A stretch of DNA of 7,669 bases from Mycobacterium sp. (GTDB taxonomy: Bacteria > Actinomycetota > Actinomycetes > Mycobacteriales > Mycobacteriaceae), in contig JAHBAP020000362.1 in the NCBI GenBank assembly GCA_018500005.2, positions 1 to 7,669 on the forward strand. The letters run 5' to 3'. Below the pieces are notes generated by a model that was given only the letters and a program-made list of their open reading frames with translations, was not told the origin of the DNA and ran no database searches. Of this stretch, positions 6,465-7,669 are shown piece by piece. How positions within the stretch are numbered: the first letter of the stretch is position 1; each line of letters starts with the position of its first letter. The translations under genes were made by a program, and so were the position numbers.

Positions 6465-7535
6465 TCAGTCGAACAACGGAGGCTGACCGAGCGCACCCGG
6501 TAGACCAGCCGAGGGCGGCGGGGTCATGCCCAGATGGGTCCAGGCCTGCGGTGTGGCTACCCGTCCGCGCGGTGTTCGGGCCAGCATGCCGGCGCGAACC
6601 AGGAACGGTTCGCAGACCTCCTCGACGGTGGCGGCCTCCTCCCCCACAGCCACCGCGAGGGTGGACACCCCAACCGGGCCGCCGCCGAAGTTCTTGATCA
6701 ACACCGACAGAACTGCACGGTCCAGTCGATCCAGGCCCAACTCGTCGACGTCGTAGACCTCCAGTGCCGCCTTGGCGACGTCGCGGGTGATGATCCCGTC
6801 GGCCCGCACCTCTGCGTAGTCACGCACCCGGCGCAGCAATCGGTTGGCGATGCGTGGCGTTCCCCGCGACCGCCGAGCAATCTCGGCACCGGCCTCGGCA
6901 CCCAGGTCCATGCCAAGAATGCCGGCCGAGCGGTGCAGCACCAGTTCCAGTTCGGCCGGTTCGTAGAAGTCCATGTGGGCCGTGAAGCCGAAGCGGTCCC
7001 GCAGTGGACCGGTCAGCGCCCCCGATCGTGTCGTCGCACCCACCAGGGTGAACGGCGCGACATCCAACGGAATCGACGTCGCCCCTGGGCCTTTGCCGAC
7101 GACGACGTCGACCCGGAAGTCCTCCATGGCCAGGTAGAGCATCTCCTCGGCGGGCCGGGCAATACGGTGGATCTCGTCGATGAACAGCACGTCACCCTCG
7201 ACGAGATTGGACAGCATGGCTGCCAGATCCCCGGCCCGCTCCAGCGCCGGCCCGGAGGTGACCCGCAGCGAGGTGCCCAGTTCGGCGGCGATGATCATCG
7301 CCAGCGAGGTCTTGCCCAGACCCGGCGGCCCGGACAGCAGGATGTGGTCGGGGGTACCGCCGCGGTTCTTGGCGCCCTCGATGACCAACTGCAACTGTTC
7401 GCGAACCCGTGGTTGTCCGATGAACTCGCCGAGCGACCGCGGCCGCAGGCTGGCGTCGATATCGCCCTCGCCGACGGTCAGCGCCACCGAAACCTCGCGT
7501 TCGGCTTCGTCGTCGTCGTCCTCGAACCTCCCCAT
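6465..7535 (-). CDS. ruvB: Holliday junction branch migration ATPase RuvB
   Basis: RuvB is the hexameric AAA+ motor that, with RuvA, drives branch migration of Holliday junctions before RuvC cuts them. The 356 residues show Walker A GPPGLGKT (69-76, K75), Walker B FIDEIH (D120, E121), sensor 1 GATTRS (166-171), the arginine finger in GPLRDRFG (R179), sensor 2 GTPRIANR (R228), and the C-terminal winged helix (about 277-330). Length and sequence match mycobacterial RuvB closely. The N-terminus has an unusually acidic run, [11 protein letters not shown] chose the ATG at 7535 because ruvA ends there in a TGATG stop/start overlap. A GTG one codon earlier (7538) is also open and would give 357 residues. 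GGGAAG upstream can act as ribosome binding site for either. It is followed after 17 bp by the amidohydrolase gene. Confidence 0.98.
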   Translation of the reverse strand: MGRFEDDDDEAEREVSVALTVGEGDIDASLRPRSLGEFIGQPRVREQLQLVIEGAKNRGGTPDHILLSGPPGLGKTSLAMIIAAELGTSLRVTSGPALERAGDLAAMLSNLVEGDVLFIDEIHRIARPAEEMLYLAMEDFRVDVVVGKGPGATSIPLDVAPFTLVGATTRSGALTGPLRDRFGFTAHMDFYEPAELELVLHRSAGILGMDLGAEAGAEIARRSRGTPRIANRLLRRVRDYAEVRADGIITRDVAKAALEVYDVDELGLDRLDRAVLSVLIKNFGGGPVGVSTLAVAVGEEAATVEEVCEPFLVRAGMLARTPRGRVATPQAWTHLGMTPPPSAGLPGALGQPPLFD

Positions 7536-7669
7536 CACTTCTTCCCGAGCATCGACAACGCCGCCCGCAACGCCGTGGACGTCGTGCCCCCCGGAGCTGC
7601 CGCCAGTCCCCTCCCGGCCCTGGCGTCCCGCCCACGCAGGCCGCGGACGCCGGCCGCCCGCTGCTTGCG
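7535..7669 (-). CDS. ruvA: Holliday junction DNA helicase RuvA, C-terminal fragment (cut by the window edge)
   Basis: Only the last 44 residues are visible. The end, [18 protein letters not shown], is the typical C-terminus of mycobacterial RuvA domain III, the small three-helix domain that contacts RuvB and tunes its ATPase. The stop TGA shares its last base with the ruvB ATG, so the two are translationally coupled and presumably follow ruvC in the usual ruvCAB order. The upstream 26 or so residues do not look normal. Where the helix with a K-Q-A-E-E pattern is expected, the frame reads an Arg/Gly/Ala-rich stretch with two AGG codons, rare in this GC-rich group. This may be local sequence error near a contig end, a frameshift, or true divergence. 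The identity rests on the C-terminus and the position. Confidence 0.8.
   Translation of the reverse strand, partial: RKQRAAGVRGLRGRDARAGRGLAAAPGGTTSTALRAALSMLGKK

Noticed and set aside
7505..7522. Short GAC-type codon repeat at the ruvB 5' end, considered as a phase-variable microsatellite
   Set aside because: The trinucleotide repeat is in frame, so length changes would only alter the acidic run and not switch the gene. It is too short to be notable.
7192..7635. A 147-codon frame overlapping ruvB and the ruvA end
   Set aside because: It is an Arg/Gly-rich shadow frame of ruvB. The true frames are shown by the Walker motifs and by the TGATG junction.

Overview
The window looks like a chromosomal segment from a high-GC actinobacterium, almost certainly a mycobacterium in the broad sense (Mycobacterium/Mycolicibacterium). 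The RuvB, GabT, YajC and SecD products match the M. tuberculosis proteins over long stretches as I remember them. The ruvAB / gabT / yajC-secD neighbourhood is also the mycobacterial arrangement. I name no species. Both ends cut through genes (secD at the left, ruvA at the right), and no stretch longer than about 130 bases lacks a gene.

Layout from left to right: positions 1-820 hold the protein-export genes yajC and secD, reading leftward with an 89-bp gap. A nitroreductase-family flavoprotein (861-1568) reads rightward, divergent from yajC across only 40 bp. A 130-bp intergenic region rich in dyad symmetry follows, then gabT (1699-3039), the 4-aminobutyrate (GABA) aminotransferase. gabT converges, with a 20-bp gap, on a leftward run of five genes. 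In transcription order these are ruvA (partial), ruvB, a YtcJ-type amidohydrolase, a 12-TM APC-superfamily permease that resembles the putrescine importer PuuP, and a small DUF1304-type membrane protein. Spacing in this run is tight: a 1-base TGATG overlap, then gaps of 17, 21 and 10 bp.

Functionally the window combines housekeeping DNA repair (RuvAB Holliday-junction migration), protein translocation (SecD/YajC) and what may be a small nitrogen-catabolism group. A PuuP-like importer next to gabT suggests uptake of putrescine or another amine and breakdown through GABA to succinate semialdehyde. That link is inference. The amidohydrolase substrate, the DUF1304 role and the nitroreductase substrate are unknown.

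I see no CRISPR array, tRNA, rRNA, insertion sequence, phage gene or defence system. The most interesting non-coding signals are in front of gabT: a 17-nt motif present twice in inverted orientation, and a dyad centred on the likely -10. Other points worth a look are a possible leaderless promoter in front of the amidohydrolase and an abnormal ruvA C-terminal segment at the right edge. On the whole this is an ordinary chromosomal region with a lineage-variable insert between ruvB and secD.
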